In this document: piece after piece, positions 31,711-43,715 of the stretch | Position numbering within the stretch: position 1 is the first letter of the stretch | How the letters are laid out: each line of letters opens with the position of its first letter | Origin: Fallopia convolvulus | Lineage: Eukaryota > Streptophyta > Magnoliopsida > Caryophyllales > Polygonaceae | NCBI GenBank assembly: GCA_964016875.1 | Contig: OZ024721.1 | Coordinates: 5,771,001 to 5,835,000, forward strand | DNA: 64,000 nucleotides | Direction of reading: 5' to 3' | Made by a program: the position numbers and the translations under genes | The notes under the pieces: generated by a model | What the model was told of the DNA's origin: nothing | Seen by the model: only the letters and a program-made list of their open reading frames with translations | The model's database searches: none

Positions 31711-31746
<36 letters not shown>

Positions 31747-31768
31747 TCTCTTCTCTCTCTCTCTTTTC
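31711..31768. repeat. (CT)n microsatellite
   Basis: Pure (TC)15 at 31711-31740, then a CT/TTCTC-rich extension. It gives an Arg/Glu-rich shadow ORF on the minus strand. Confidence 0.9.
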
Positions 31769-32440
31769 TTTGGAAGTGCCATGAATGAGTGATCACTGAG
31801 TGAGCTCCAGAACCCTAAAGCCAGGCTTTATAACTAGGTCAAGTGGCAACATCAAAACGCCGCATTTGGATTAAAATGCGAGATGGACCTCAATTTTGGG
31901 TCGTATATGAAGGATAAGCCCAATACGAATTCTAAGCCTAAATCCAAGCCCAAGTTTAAGCTACCTCCAAACCGGTTATATCGGGGGAAGCGACTTGATT
32001 ACCTGAACCCGGTTTCACTCGGTTTAACTGATCAAGCCCGACTTTCTCTTTATTGTAATGAGTTATCTTTAACTTAGAAATGTGTCACGCCACCTTCTTT
32101 ATCATTAGAACTTAAATAAGGTTTAATAACAGATAACACCCACAAAGAAGAACCCCTGTTTGAGTTAGTAATATAAAAGTTGAACATTGAATTTATCAAT
32201 CTAGAGCAGACTACAATACCTCTTCAATTACTCCTTCTAACAGTCTTCCAAAGAGTTATAGGGTACAAATCTAATGGAAGATTTAGTTTTAAACGACATC
32301 TCAATTGACGAAGCAACAATAATAGAGTTGAGAATAGACCAAACACTTTCCTTTTCTTTACTTTTGTGTGTTGTATATTGTTACTACACAAAAATTCGTC
32401 TTCAATACACTGGTTGAATATTCCCTTCTTCACCTTGCGC
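31769..32440. other. Non-coding sequence, probably including U5 side of the E LTR
   Basis: No gene is supported. The part just left of hAT1 continues the LTR sequence on its right (35844-36509) across the target duplication ccttgcgc/ccttgcgt. The left boundary of that LTR is not recognisable. Confidence 0.4.
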
Positions 32441-32570
32441 CAGTGGCGGAGTCAGAGATAATTGAAAGAGGGGGCGAAAAATAATTAATATTATATTAAT
32501 TTAAAATAAAAATAATTATAAAAGGGTTCCATACAAAATGTATAATAATAACTAGTCATGGTATCTAAAC

Positions 32571-35084
32571 TTAGTGTAAACGAGGTAAATCTAGTCTACG
32601 AGTTTTCATATTTTGAAAGTGCTGAATAATAACTTCATTATCAAGGCTTCTAAAAACATCCTTTTCAATATAGCACACAAAACAATCGGTAAGAAACTCA
32701 TCTCCCATTTTGTTACGCAAATCTGTCTTGATAATATTCATCGCGGAGAAGGCTCTTTCCACAGTAGCAGTCGCGACTGGTAGCACCAAAGCCAACTCGA
32801 TAAGACGATATACCAAGCGAAAAGCAGTATGAATTCCTACCTCGATCATCTTCTTAGCAAGATCTCCAATACTCTACAATGTGGAATATTTTTCATTTCC
32901 TTTCATTTCAAAAATCCACATCTTTAATTGCTCTTGGAGCTCCATTCGATCACACATTGGAAAGTCTTGTGGATATAACTCTGCAAGGCGAAGTAATTTT
33001 GACACATTGAAATTGGAGAATGAGCTCTTAGGATCAAGGCAAGCTATACATGTGAGTAATTCTATGCTTGACTCATTGAAACGATCATCCATTTCTTGAC
33101 TAATTCGATCAAGAACCTACAAATGTAGCATGATATTAGTTCGATTAATAAATAACTATTTCATTAGTTAAATAGAGAAATGATGTAATAGCAATACCTC
33201 ATTAAATATATCAATTTCAAAGTGATGGCCGTAATTGGAAGCACGTCTAGAACGAGTGCGACTTGGAGCATTATCTTCCATGTTGAGAATAATAATATCA
33301 TTCTCTGCACAGAAACTGTTAACATCTTCTAAGAACTCATCCCATCCATTCTTCCTCAAATCTTGCAATTTTCTCTTAGTGTTTTGAACCAAACTCATGG
33401 CATCAATAATGTTTTGGTCTTTTTGTTGCAAGAATTGAGACAAACCATTTGTCAAACCCAATATTACCTTCATCAAGTGAGCAATAAAAACAAATTGATA
33501 ACTCTCCATTTTTTCAATCAAACTATCAGCAAGTCCTCGACTTTTTGAATCATTTCCATCATGAAATACATTGTCAAGCACCTCAATGGTTGGGGACCAC
33601 GAAGAGAGAAGACGGATAACGGTTGTAAAGTGTGAACCCCAACGTGTAGCTCCTGGCCGAGTTAAAGTTGTCTCCTGATTCAATCCTCTCCCAGTTTCAA
33701 TTTCACCTTTTTCCAACTTCTCCACCAAGGATTCATGTTGTTTTTGCCTGAACTCATCTTTTCTTTTACAAGAAGCTCCAACCATATTTGTAATCATAGA
33801 CAAATACTCAAAGAAATCACTCACAAACCGATTTGATTGACAAACGGCCACAACAACTAATTGGAGTTGGTGAGCAAAACAATGAATATACCTCGCACAT
33901 GGATTTTCTTTTAAAACAAGAGTCTTCAATCCATTAAGCTCACCTCACATATTAGAAGCTCCATCATATCCTTGACCTCTTACTTGAGAAATAGATAACC
34001 CATGTTTAGCAAAAAATTCATCAACACCACTTTTCAAAGAGAGAGCAGTAATGTCAATAACATGAACAACTCCAAGAAACCGCTCCACCACTGCACCGTC
34101 ATTCTTTACATACCTTACAACAATAGCCATTTGCTCTTTCACCAAACTATCACGAGCCTCGTCAATCAATATAGAAAAGAATTTATCTCCAATATCACTT
34201 ATTATGGCTTTTGTTGTCTCTGACGCACATGCACTAATAATTTCTTTTTGAATCTGTGGAGAAGTAAGTTTGTGATTTTCGGGCGCATTCTCCTTCACCA
34301 CCTTTTCAACATCAGGATTGTGTGAACTATACCAATCAAGAATATCCAAGAAATTTCCTCTATTTAGTGAGTCTATGGACTCATCATGCCCCCGAAAAGC
34401 TAATCCTTGCCCAAGTAGCAACCTAGCAACATCAACACTTGCAGTCAAACGAGCACGGTATGCAATATTTAATTCCCGTGTTCCAGAAACTATCTTTCTA
34501 GTTACACTTTGTCTTTGATCTTTGAAAGCGAAGAATGCCATTCGAGCATCATTGTGTGCACTACTTGTTGCCCCCACATGATCTCTAAAAGTCTTAGTAG
34601 CCTTCTTCCAATTACGGAATCCTGTTTTCACAAACACATCATCCCCAGATCTTTTCCCCACATTACATCTAAAAAGATAACACCAAAAACAAAATGCAGC
34701 ATCTTCAGAAACACTATACTCTAACCAATCCCAAGTCTTAAACCACTCAACTTGAAAACATCTTGATGAAGTTCCGATAACCGTTCTTGGAAACTTGTGA
34801 GAACGTGGTTGGCAAGGACCTTTAACAACATACTCTCTTCTAACATCATCTCGAACCCCAGGATCGTAATCATTCATTGGTTTTCTCAATGTCGGATCAC
34901 TAATAACAACATCCTCGCATGTATTTTTAGACCGGGCTCTTTTCTCTCTCGAAGGACCAACATTTTCATCAATATTAATAGATTCAGTAGGAATAATTGC
35001 AGACTCAATGCTTGAAACAGGCAATTTCTTACTTCGAGGATAATATTTTTCCATTTTCCTATTAACACAATTCAATTTAAACAA
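32571..35084 (-). pseudogene. hAT transposase (TTF zinc finger, hAT dimerisation), broken
   Basis: Reading frames in order are 35084-33945, 33929-33168, 33092-32874 and 32849-32571. The N-terminal part has a TTF-type zinc-finger region (CFWCYLF ... HVGATSSAHNDA). The catalytic core follows: an acidic residue in ILIDEARDS, then GQGYDGASNM, and CFAHQLQL. The C terminus has the dimerisation motif TVERAFSAMN. A TGA at 33945-33947 directly after GASNM replaces a codon that is Arg in relatives (CpG to TpG change), and a TAG at 32874-32876 breaks the end of the dimerisation region. An 81-bp GT-AG intron is inferred at 33117-33197, across which the frame is continuous. Not functional as seen. Confidence 0.85.
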
Positions 35085-35597
35085 AATTTATTAATTTTAC
35101 AATGAAAGTATAAAATTCAATTCAATTGAACTAAGAAAATTAAGAAATTAAATCATCTAATATACATAATTACATTCAAATTACAAACCCTAAAATATTA
35201 ATTCAACAAATCTTCAATTTACATAATTTACATTCACTGCACCTGATTCACATAATCGCATTCAAATTACATTGGTCTAACTAAATTCAATTAAGAACAT
35301 TAATATATTCACGAATTTGAACTCAAACCCTAAATTACAAATTTTCAATTTAAGAGTGAAATTAAACTAGATTAGAGGCTAGAGGGTAACCGGAAAGGGG
35401 AGACAAGGAGTTGCGCCGTCCGGTGGTGCCGCGGTTGGCCGATGAAGATGGTCAGAGACTCAGACTGACTTGGTTCTCGAAGATAGAAGACGAATGTCGG
35501 CAATAATTGGAGGTTGCGTCTTCTTCTGTGCTTTCGAACGGCACAACAATTAGGCTAAAAAAACACTGCGTTTTTTTTAATACAACATTGAAACAAC

Positions 35598-35636
35598 GTC
35601 GTTTTGGGCCGTTTTTAAAATAAAGCCCAAAACGAC
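35598..35636. repeat. Subterminal inverted repeat of hAT1
   Basis: GTCGTTTTGGGC (35598-35609) and GCCCAAAACGAC (35625-35636) are perfect inverted copies, with further aacgtcgtttt/aaacgac copies beside them. Subterminal repeats of this kind are transposase-binding sites in other hAT elements. Confidence 0.5.
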
Positions 35637-35843
35637 ATCGTTTTGCCCATTTAAAAAAAAAAACTTTCATCTTCTACCTCGCGTTTGTCTACTGGAATAC
35701 AGCCGGCCCTAGTATATTAGTAACACTGAACGGAAGTCTGAAGGCGTCGCCGGTGCTTTGCCTCTACTACTCTCGGTTTTTCCGGCGAAAGGAGGGGCGG
35801 CCGCCCCCCTTCGCCCCCCCTCCGCTCTGCCTCTGCCTTGCGT

Positions 35844-36509
35844 TCCAATTAACTCTTTAACCTAGAACCTGTAAAACAATGGACAAAGGGGGCGGGGACC
35901 CCCTAATCCACCTCTGATGCCTAAGTCAGAAGAGCAATTGTCGATTGAACGTTAACGGTAAAGGACAAGACTTGCATGCGAGCTCAGCGAATATGAGGTG
36001 CTCATCATACATGGCGATTACATGTATTTATAATGGAGGAAAGGGAGAGAGAAGGTCGAAAACTCTATATCTAAGGGCGGGCCGATAATGCTCTAGGCCC
36101 AACAAACGATTTCTTGTTCCCCAATCCAGGTGGAATTTCTATCTTTCGACTAAGATAGAATCTTCCATCATAACGAATAAACGCCATATTTAATTTTATA
36201 ATAAAAAACTTAAAGATTGAAAAGCATAATAAATAAAAGTACCTTTATGACACATAATAGCGAAAATAATTATGACAATTAATTTTGCCCGCTCACAAAT
36301 TCCCCACTTAGGTTTTAATTATGTTAGAACGCAACTAAAACGTAAGTACTATAGGTCCTACACGAAGTGGCCATGCGGATTAGTCGACGAGGTCCCCTTA
36401 CGCTCGTTTTCGTATATTCGTACATCCATGGCCGAATATCATGGGATCCTTTGCTCCTATACATACACGCATATGTGGAAGTCCGTTAGTGCGATGAACT
36501 AACGTTGCA
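35844..36509 (-). repeat. U3/R part of the 3' LTR of Gypsy element E
   Basis: On the minus strand the LTR starts TGCAACGTTAG at 36509, directly after the purine-rich run 36510-36523. It has TATAAATACATG near 36030 and a CTGACTTAGGCATCAGAG phrase at 35915-35932, which is typical of R/U5 in plant Gypsy LTRs. hAT1 interrupts it. The other end is not identified. Confidence 0.6.
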
Positions 36510-36523
36510 CTCTCTTTTTTTTA
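36510..36523 (-). other. Polypurine tract of element E
   Basis: The sense-strand run AAAAAAAAGAGAG lies immediately before the TG of the LTR. Confidence 0.5.
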
Positions 36524-36746
36524 TGCAAGACTCAAACTAATGCAAAAATTGACTTTCATTAAATAAACATGAATGACATAATCTTAAGGACAAAACTAAT
36601 GAATGAAAAACAAAAATCTAAGGGCCTCATCAAAACCACGTGGGAAAAAAGAGTGTCTTATTTACATGCATTTCCTAATCCCGAGATCCCTGCAGTGAGA
36701 ATACGGGTAGCCGTGATTGCGCCCACGCGAGGTCGCGACTCTTCTC

Positions 36747-36899
36747 CTAAGGAGGGGCGCTCTCAACTGTAGGTTCGTGGTCGCGGTCTTCAAATCTGTG
36801 GTTGCAGTATTCCATTCCGCGGTCGTGGTTTCACCTCAAAGAAGGAGCAATGCTCTCTGGACCAGGTCTGTGGTCGCGGCTCTAGGCCTGTGATCGCGG
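36747..36899. promoter_or_regulatory. GC-rich dyad words of element E
   Basis: GTGGTCGCGG at 36778, GTGGTTGCAG at 36798 (20 bp) and GCGGTCGTGG at 36819 (21 bp). Then GTGGTCGCGG at 36870 and GTGATCGCGG at 36890 (20 bp). The last pair lies in the 3' end of the protease-like ORF. Confidence 0.45.
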
Positions 36900-37474
36900 T
36901 TACGCTCTTGGTCCTTACTTCTTAGCTCGTCTTCTATTCTCTGCCTAAACTCTGTCTTAGGGCGATTTTTCTTAGAGCACATACATGCCTCCAGCTGATT
37001 AGCCCAAACCCGAACTATGACGTGTTCATCTCTAAACTGGATCATTTGATGGAGGGTCGATGGTACTGCTTCTATACCATGAATCCATGGCCTTCCCAAG
37101 ATCAGATTATATGGGGTAGGCACATCAACGATTAAGTATTCGATAGTCATTTCTTTCTTTGCCAAATTGACTTGGGTCTTGTACATTCCAAGCGGGAACG
37201 TCGGGTATCCTCCAAGTCCAGTTAGCTGCATCTTGAATGGAATCAAGTCTTCATTTTTCTTCCTAAGGAACCTGAAGACATCGTAATACATGCTATCAAT
37301 TGAACTCCTTGGGTCCACTAAGGCCCGACGCACCTTAAAGCTTTCAAGCTCGACTGCTAAAACTAAGGGGTCGTTGTGCGAGATTTGAACTGACGCAAGG
37401 TCCTTATCCCGAAAGACCAAACTATCAACCACGGGTGAGGGTGATGATGGGGGTTGCGGCTCGGCTCGTGACAC
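36836..37474 (-). pseudogene. Retropepsin-like fragment of Gypsy element E
   Basis: A 212-codon frame resembling the aspartic protease region of plant Ty3/Gypsy polyproteins: VVDSLVFRDKDL, then a region with VRRALVDPRSSIDSMYYDVF, MTIEYLIVDVPTPYNLILGRPWIHGIEAVPSTLHQ. The last segment is the family's hallmark. The catalytic Asp-Thr/Ser-Gly is replaced by Asp-Pro-Arg, so activity is not expected. Element C is inserted upstream at 37612, separating this from E's gag (56940-57140). No RT is present downstream; the LTR follows directly. Confidence 0.78.
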
Positions 37475-37611
37475 GATTTCTTGAAATTTCTCCTAGCTTC
37501 ATCATCCTCATTCATGTATGTTGCCGAGATTGTTTGAAAATTTCCATCTGCTTCTTTTTCGGCACCCCTTTGTGTTTTGGAGCATTTTCATTGATGTACT
37601 AATGCAAGTAC

Positions 37612-38980
37612 TGATAGAGCATATAGTTATAGGCTTTAGAGCATGTTTATATTCTCTTTTCATGCATTTCTAGCTAGAGTTTTGTTTTAATTCATAGTTT
37701 AGTTTTGTTTTAGTTTAGTTCGGAATCTATGCTCTTTTGTGTTTCATTTCAGGATCAAGAGGTGAGTTTGGTGGATGTTAAGTAAGGGACCGGAGCTACG
37801 GAGCTAGGAATGAGTGAAGAGCATTGAAGTATGAAGACATGAGGATAAGCATGGTTAAGGATGAAGCCAGCACAAGCCGCGATCAGAAGACATGTGCCAG
37901 CGCCGAGGATTGGAGGTTTCTGGGGCCGGAGCGCGGGGAAGACCGGGTGGAGCGCGACCGCGCTCCATGGGTTTATGACCACGCTTCGGCGCATTGGTGC
38001 GACGCTGACTTCGAGGCTTCCGTGTTATCTTTTAGGCCGACTTTATGTTATTTTAGGATGTTTTTGGATATGATATAAATATTCTTTTAGGGTTTTATTG
38101 GATGGTTATGCTTTATTTTCTACGCTATTCAACTTTAGAGAGATTTTTTGGGAGACAAAACCCTAGATTGCAAATTTGAAGAGAAACCTAACTCTTGTAA
38201 GTTTAATTTCTTCTTTAATGTCATTTTCTAGCTAATTTCCCATGTCCAACTAGTTAGTTGAAGTTATATGCATGATTGATTATGAGATTTGAATTATTTC
38301 AACTTGCCTTGACTAGATTGAATTACTCCATGCTTAATTGATTAGATTTGCTTAGGATTATAATAGCTTGATCACCTATTCTATTTCTAGGTTGAATCAC
38401 AACTAGAATAACTTAATATACGGTGGAATTTTGTTGTTCATGGATGAATCCTTTGATTAAACTTATAGACGGTGGAATAAGAATAATCAAAAGAGGAAAA
38501 TTCAATCACAAAAATTCATGAATATACGGTGGAATTTATGAACAATGTTTCTATTGAATGCTTTGAACTAATTTGCATGATCAATGTGACATAGAAGGTT
38601 TTCTAGGATAATTGGTTAAAAGGTTATTAAAGACGGTGCATATTAATAACCACTTTGAGCTTGAATTTCATGAATTCACAATAGTTTAGTCGAGGGAATT
38701 GAAATAAGAAGAACCGAGAATCAATACTCATGTGTGCAATGGATTAACTAGTTGGACGCTTTTCCTCTATTTGAAACTTCAATATTTTTACTTGCTTTGT
38801 TTTGTTTACTTAGATTAATAGTTAAAATCTTGAAACCACCTTTAATTACTTTAGTAATATTAATTAAATACAAGGAATCTGAGTCTCTGTGGGTATGACC
38901 CCTTGCTTTCACTATACTAGGTTTGAAAGTTAGGAATTTTCTTTGACAACGCTTTTACCACGACATAAAAGTGCTCATCA
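37612..38980 (+). repeat. 5' LTR of element C
   Basis: 1369 bp, TGATAGAGC to CTCATCA. Matches the two pieces of the 3' LTR. A GC-rich word pair lies at 37928-37966. The 84-codon frame at 37824-38078 spans this GC-rich block, recurs in the other LTR (49660-49914), and is not a gene. Confidence 0.92.
37928..37966. promoter_or_regulatory. GC-rich dyad word pair in the LTR of C
   Basis: GGAGCGCG starts at 37928 and again at 37949 (21 bp). The second is part of GGAGCGCGACCGCGCTCC, an inverted repeat of GGAGCGCG/CGCGCTCC around two bases. A matching pair occurs in the 3' LTR (49765-49803). Confidence 0.5.
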
Positions 38981-38984
38981 AATT

Positions 38985-39003
38985 TGGTGCTGTTGTCGGG
39001 GAC
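38985..39003 (+). other. Primer-binding site of element C
   Basis: TGGTGCTGTTGTCGGGGAC, a tRNA-Asp-type site with C-to-T changes (CG sites). Confidence 0.75.
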
Positions 39004-39062
39004 TCGGCTATTTCTTTGTGTTTATTTAGTGTTACTATTTTTTTAGGGTGTGAACCACTTGC

Positions 39063-39511
39063 ATGGTTCATACCCGCGCTACTAATCCATCTCTTGTTGC
39101 TATTGATCCAGAAATTGAAAGGACAATCACTAGGTTACGCTGGGAAGTTCGTGATTTCTTTCGTGAGTTACCGTTAAACCTGGATTCTTCCACATCTGAT
39201 TTTGAGTTCGAAGGCATTCCTGAAATTGAGGAGATGGCTCAACAAACACTAAGATAGTTGATTGCACTTGATTTGGCTCAATAACCATTGGCGGTGTGGC
39301 TACCTGAGCTCCCTCCCAGTGTCCAATTTGAACTGAAGTCTGGGTTGATTCACCTCCTTCCTCAATTCCATTGGAATGTGGGTGAGGATCCCAACAAACA
39401 TTTGGTTGAATTTCATGTTGTCTGCTCTAGCATGAAACCGAAGGGCGTAACTGATGAACAAGTCAAGCTTAGAGCTTTCTCTTTTTCCTTGAAAGAGGGG
39501 GCTAGTGACTG
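39063..39511 (+). pseudogene. N-terminal part of gag (element C)
   Basis: Starts MVHTRATNPSLVAIDPE at 39063. Stops occur at 39255-39257 and 12 codons later. The core begins with FHWNVGEDPNKHLVEFHVVC and KLRAFSFSLKEGASD, where hAT2 is inserted. It continues at 43072 with the next residues of the same domain. Confidence 0.8.
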
Positions 39512-42500
39512 CAGGGACGGACGCATGATTAAATTTTAGGGTGGGCTAATTACCTTGACAAAGAGCAAACTGAATTTCAAAAAAAATTGACAAAATATAC
39601 CATGTTTTCAAGGTTCAATGTCACCTAATAACATAACATAATATATATATATATCAAAAACTATAGGCATTAGTGTTACATACCATCCATCCTACCAACC
39701 ACAAAATTAGCTTATGCCTAAATCCAACAACAAGTTGTTTACATACATACTAATCAGTCAATGCACATAAAAATTAAACTACTTAAATTGTACCCTTCTA
39801 TTACTCAAAGCATAAAACTGATCAATAACCCAATCTGAATCAATTGTATCAACAATTTCTTTCTCCATATGCACTGTCATTAAATCAGCAAGAAAACCAT
39901 CGCCCATCTTAGTTCGAAGTCGATTCTTAATAATCTTCATAGATGAAAAAGCCCTCTCTGTTGTTTCTGTAGAAACTGGAAGAGTCATCACCAAACGAAT
40001 AAGTCTTTCAATCAAAACAAATGGTGTTCTTGTTCTAACAAGTTCCTGACACAAGTCTGAAAGGGTGGAGAGATTCTGAAATTCCCCAACTTCAACAAAT
40101 TGATACTCAAAATACTCTAATTCAGTTCTTAAATCATCCATCATTATGATAATACTTCTCAGCCAAACTACAAATATTGTCAATGTCAAATGATTCGAAA
40201 TCAGACCGAGGATCCAAGGAAGAACTAAGAACCAACAACTCTCTTGTTTTCTCATTAAATCTAGTATCCAATTCACTTAGCTGAAAATCAAATACAATAG
40301 TAAATACCTAAATATGATAATATGTCTCAATTGTAACACAATCATCTTGATGAGGAGGACGACCTCGACGACCCGTACCTTTCAAAAAAAAAGCACTAAG
40401 ATCAAGAGCAACGATTCCATGTGAAGCACAAAACGACACAACATTAGCAAAGAAACATATCCAACCATTCTCTCTTAATTTTTGAAGACAACCTCTCGTG
40501 CTTGAAACTAGATTCACGACATTTATAATTTCTTGAGATTGTTCTTGCAATGACTTACAAAGAGCATTTGTAATTCCCATAGTTTTCTCCATCAACAACA
40601 AGCAAAACACAAAATCAAACGATCTTATTGCTCTAAGAGAACCCAAAGCTTGTCCACGTATTTTTCCAGTAACAACAGTAGTTGAATGAAACAATTTCAT
40701 CAAGTTCTTGATAGAATAATACCTAGAACTCCACCGAGTAGCTCCCGCTCTTTGTAGATTACATGTTTGATTAGCTCCTTTCCTAGTTTGCAATTCCCCA
40801 ATAGCAATTTGTTCCATAACTTCAGCTTCTTGAATGCATTTCAACTTAGAAACACGCTTAGCAGATGAGTCAACAACATTAATGATACTAGTCAGCATCT
40901 CAAAAAACAAGTAAATAACATCCACATCAGAAGTTGTTGTATTCAAAGCTAATTGTAAGCGATGAGCAAAACAATGTACATAGTATGCATATGGGCAATC
41001 TTGCAAAAATAATGCTTGCAATCCATTCCATTGACCACACATATTACTAGCACCATCATATCCTTGGCCTCTCAAATTTTCAACTTGAAGATTGCTTTCA
41101 GTAAAAACCTTCTCAATCTTAATCTTAAGAGTTGCTGCACAAGTATCATTAACACTTACAATATGAAAGAATCGTTCACGAATAAACCCCTTAGAATCAA
41201 CAAATCTTAAGATGATAGCCATTTGCTCCTTCTTACCCTCATCTAGTGCTTCATCTACAAGTATACAGAACTTAGAGTCCCCAATTTCTTCACGAATTCT
41301 TTTTCTAACTCCTTTAGCAAAAATATTAAGAATCTCTTTCTGAATTCTTGGAGAAATATAGCTAGCATTTCCAGGGGCATTTTCTAAGGTGGCCTTTGAA
41401 ATTTCCTCATTCATTCTCCCATATGATTTCACAGTTTCAACAATATTGCCACGATTAGAAGAATTAATAGATTCATCATCACCTCTAAAAGCAAGTGCTT
41501 GCTTTGCCAACAATCTCACAACCTCTATCGTAGCCTTAATCCGCAACCGATTCTCATGTACAAATTTAGGTGGTTGTGGATTTATAGTTTTTTCAATATG
41601 CCCACAAACAAGTTTCAAGTTAAGGCAATCTCGCATAGATTTATGGTGCGCTGAACTGGCCTTCTCTATATGCTTCTTAAAGACACATCCATCCCCACCG
41701 ACCCTTCTCCAATTATCAAAGCCCAAAGAAGTGAACAAATTTTGCCTTCTAAGATTACTTTCAAAAGGAAAACATGGAAAACAATAAGCCCTATCATTCT
41801 CAGAGTACTCAATCCAAGTGTATTTTTCAAACCACTTCCCATTAAATCTACGATCTTGACCTCCACAAGAATGTGATGGATACTCTTCTAGCTTTGGTTG
41901 ATAAGGACCATACTGAACATATCTTTTTCGAATGTTATCTTGCACATTAATATCATATGAACAGATTGCAGCTCGTTTTCCCGGATCATGTTCAATATAA
42001 TTACTATCCATTGGTTGACAATCAACTACTGGAGAAACAAAAGGCTCTAGCTCATCTAAACTTGGAATATTTGGCATTTGAACATTAGTTTTCTGAAAAA
42101 ATAAATTCACTTTCTTTTGAATTTTTCGTGGTTTAAGATTTTGGGATTGATAAGCCATTGAACCTGAGAAGAAAAAAAAATAAAAACAATTAGAACATGA
42201 GCAAACATAGGGTGTGAACTACTTTAATTTGACAAGTTAAGAAAAATAAAGTCTACTGCACCAGTGCACGCACCTAAAGCAAATTGTATACCTTAATATC
42301 TACCATAATTGATAATTCCATAAAGGTAAATAGCTAATTGAACTTAGTCAACTTAGATTATCCACTTAAATAGTTGAATTAAAAAACTAATAAATTAATC
42401 AAAAAAGAACCCATATTAGAGTGATTAGGTTTTTGAGTTCGTACTTCGTAGGTTAGTGTTTGTTCAAATCTGCCTTTGATTTTGAAACTATGTAAAAGAA

Positions 42501-43071
42501 TTAATAGAAGAAACATACAATTAAGATTTAAGAATAGAAGAAGTGTATGTGACTCACGATTTCCAATTGAAGCTTCGGTACGCAGTCAACGAAGGTCCAA
42601 ATCCCGAATCTTGCAACACCGGCTCTATGTTATCCACCATACCACTATAATCAACATATTAAACAAGAAATTAGGGTCTATCATTTGATTAATTAGAAAA
42701 GTAAAAATTGCAAAGACATCAAATTGAAAGATTAATTAGGGATTGAGTTTAGAGTAGAAAATTGGGTTGAGGGTTTGAGTTTTCCCAATCCCAAAATGAA
42801 TAGTTTAATTAAGGATTTAAGAATAGAGGGAGTCAGAGAACGAGGAAGAACGAAGAATGGAGTCAGAGAGAGAAATTGGAAACTGGAAAGAGAGGAATAT
42901 CAGATTTGGTGGGGACGTGGGGTACGCGTGTTTGATGCTTCAGTTTCTAAGAGATTTGGCCTTTTCTGACTTAGAAAAAAAATTAATCTTTTACTAAAAT
43001 ATAGCACTATATAATTATTTTTTTTAGGGTGGGCTAGTGCAAACCCTAACCCACCCTTATGTCCGACCCTG
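39512..43071 (-). mobile_element. hAT element hAT2 (Tip100-like)
   Basis: 3560 bp with perfect 8-bp target duplication AGTGACTG (39504-39511 and 43072-43079). Ends are CAGGGACGGAC and CAGGGTCGGAC. Removing it rejoins the gag frame of C. Carries one transposase-derived gene on the minus strand. Confidence 0.92.
39779..42158 (-). pseudogene. hAT transposase of hAT2, nearly complete
   Basis: The 616-codon main frame from ATG 42158 contains a TTF-type zinc-finger region (YCFPCFPFE ... IEKASSAHHKSM, residues about 125-180), the DUF4371-like core with ILVDEALDEG and NLRGQGYDGASNM, and YVHCFAHRLQLAL. An in-frame TAG at 40308-40310 ends it. The frame then reads on through LSELDTRFNEKTRELLVLSSSLDPRSDF, a frameshift near 40143 follows, and the dimerisation part (TETTERAFSSMKIIKNRLRTKMGD) reaches 39779. 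Two lesions only, so decay is recent. Related to hAT1 but clearly a separate lineage. Confidence 0.87.
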
Positions 43072-43079
43072 AGTGACTG

Positions 43080-43715
43080 GTTCTATTACTTGGCTCCTGG
43101 CACTATTGAGACTTAGGAGCAAATGAAGAAGGCTTTTCTTGAGAAGTATTTTCCGGCCACAAAGTTTTCAAGTCTAAAGAAGAGTATTAGCAATATTGAA
43201 CAGCTCCCGAATGAATCATTGTATGAGTATTATGAGAGGTTCAAGAAGTTAATCTCAAGTTGCCCTTATCATAGTTATTCTCAGATGGATCTTGTTATGT
43301 ACCTCCATGAAGGTTTATTAGATGCAGAACGAAGACATGTCAACGCTGCCTGTGGAGGAAACATCTTGAATAAGACTCCTGCTGAAGCATTTGAGCTTTT
43401 CCATGAACTATTTGAAGGCTCTCGTCAATTCCACAAAAGAGATATAATGAAGGCTGCCCATTCTATTGATGCTAGTGCTTTACATGAGGAAGTGAGTTGA
43501 AGACAATGTTCAAACAATTCATCTTAGGAGGACAACAACAAGTAAAAGCTTGCGGTTTCTGCTCCGACATCACTCACTAGGCAGATGCTTGTCCTACTCT
43601 TCATACTCAAGAGGAAGAAGTTAATGCGCTTGGAGGTTATGGGTCACAAAGGCCAAGGTATGATCCTTATTCGAACACATATAATCCGGGCTGGAAGGAT
43701 CATCCTAATTTGAGG
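43080..43715 (+). pseudogene. C-terminal part of gag (element C)
   Basis: Continues after hAT2 with FYYLAPGTIET, a TAG at 43111-43113, then KKAFLEKYFPATKFSS ... LPNESLYEYYERFKKLISSCPYHSYSQMDL, the classic gag core. After the TGA at 43498-43500 the frame shifts, and a zinc knuckle CX2CX4HX4C (CGFCSDITH, then a stop, then ADAC) is seen near 43555-43595. The sequence leads into the linker that follows. Confidence 0.8.

Larger units (their letters stand above)
32441..35835 (-). mobile_element. hAT element hAT1 (Tip100-like)
   Basis: 3395 bp with an 8-bp target duplication CCTTGCGC/CCTTGCGT (32433-32440 and 35836-35843, one mismatch). Terminal inverted repeats are CAGTGGCGGAG and CAGAGGCAGAG. It contains a transposase-derived gene on the minus strand and a 12-bp subterminal inverted repeat. 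Inserted in the LTR of Gypsy element E. Confidence 0.88.

Noticed and set aside
31585..31782. Arg/Glu-rich minus-strand ORF
   Set aside because: It translates a (CT)n microsatellite.
31883..32077. 64-codon Lys/Pro-rich ORF
   Set aside because: No family resemblance and no conservation with copy 1; it is probably chance.
37824..38078. 84-codon ORF, repeated at 49660-49914
   Set aside because: It lies in the LTR of C and is open because of the GC-rich word block.
42476..42969. Two short plus-strand ORFs near hAT2's right end
   Set aside because: They lie in the non-coding subterminal region of hAT2 and lack any recognisable domain.
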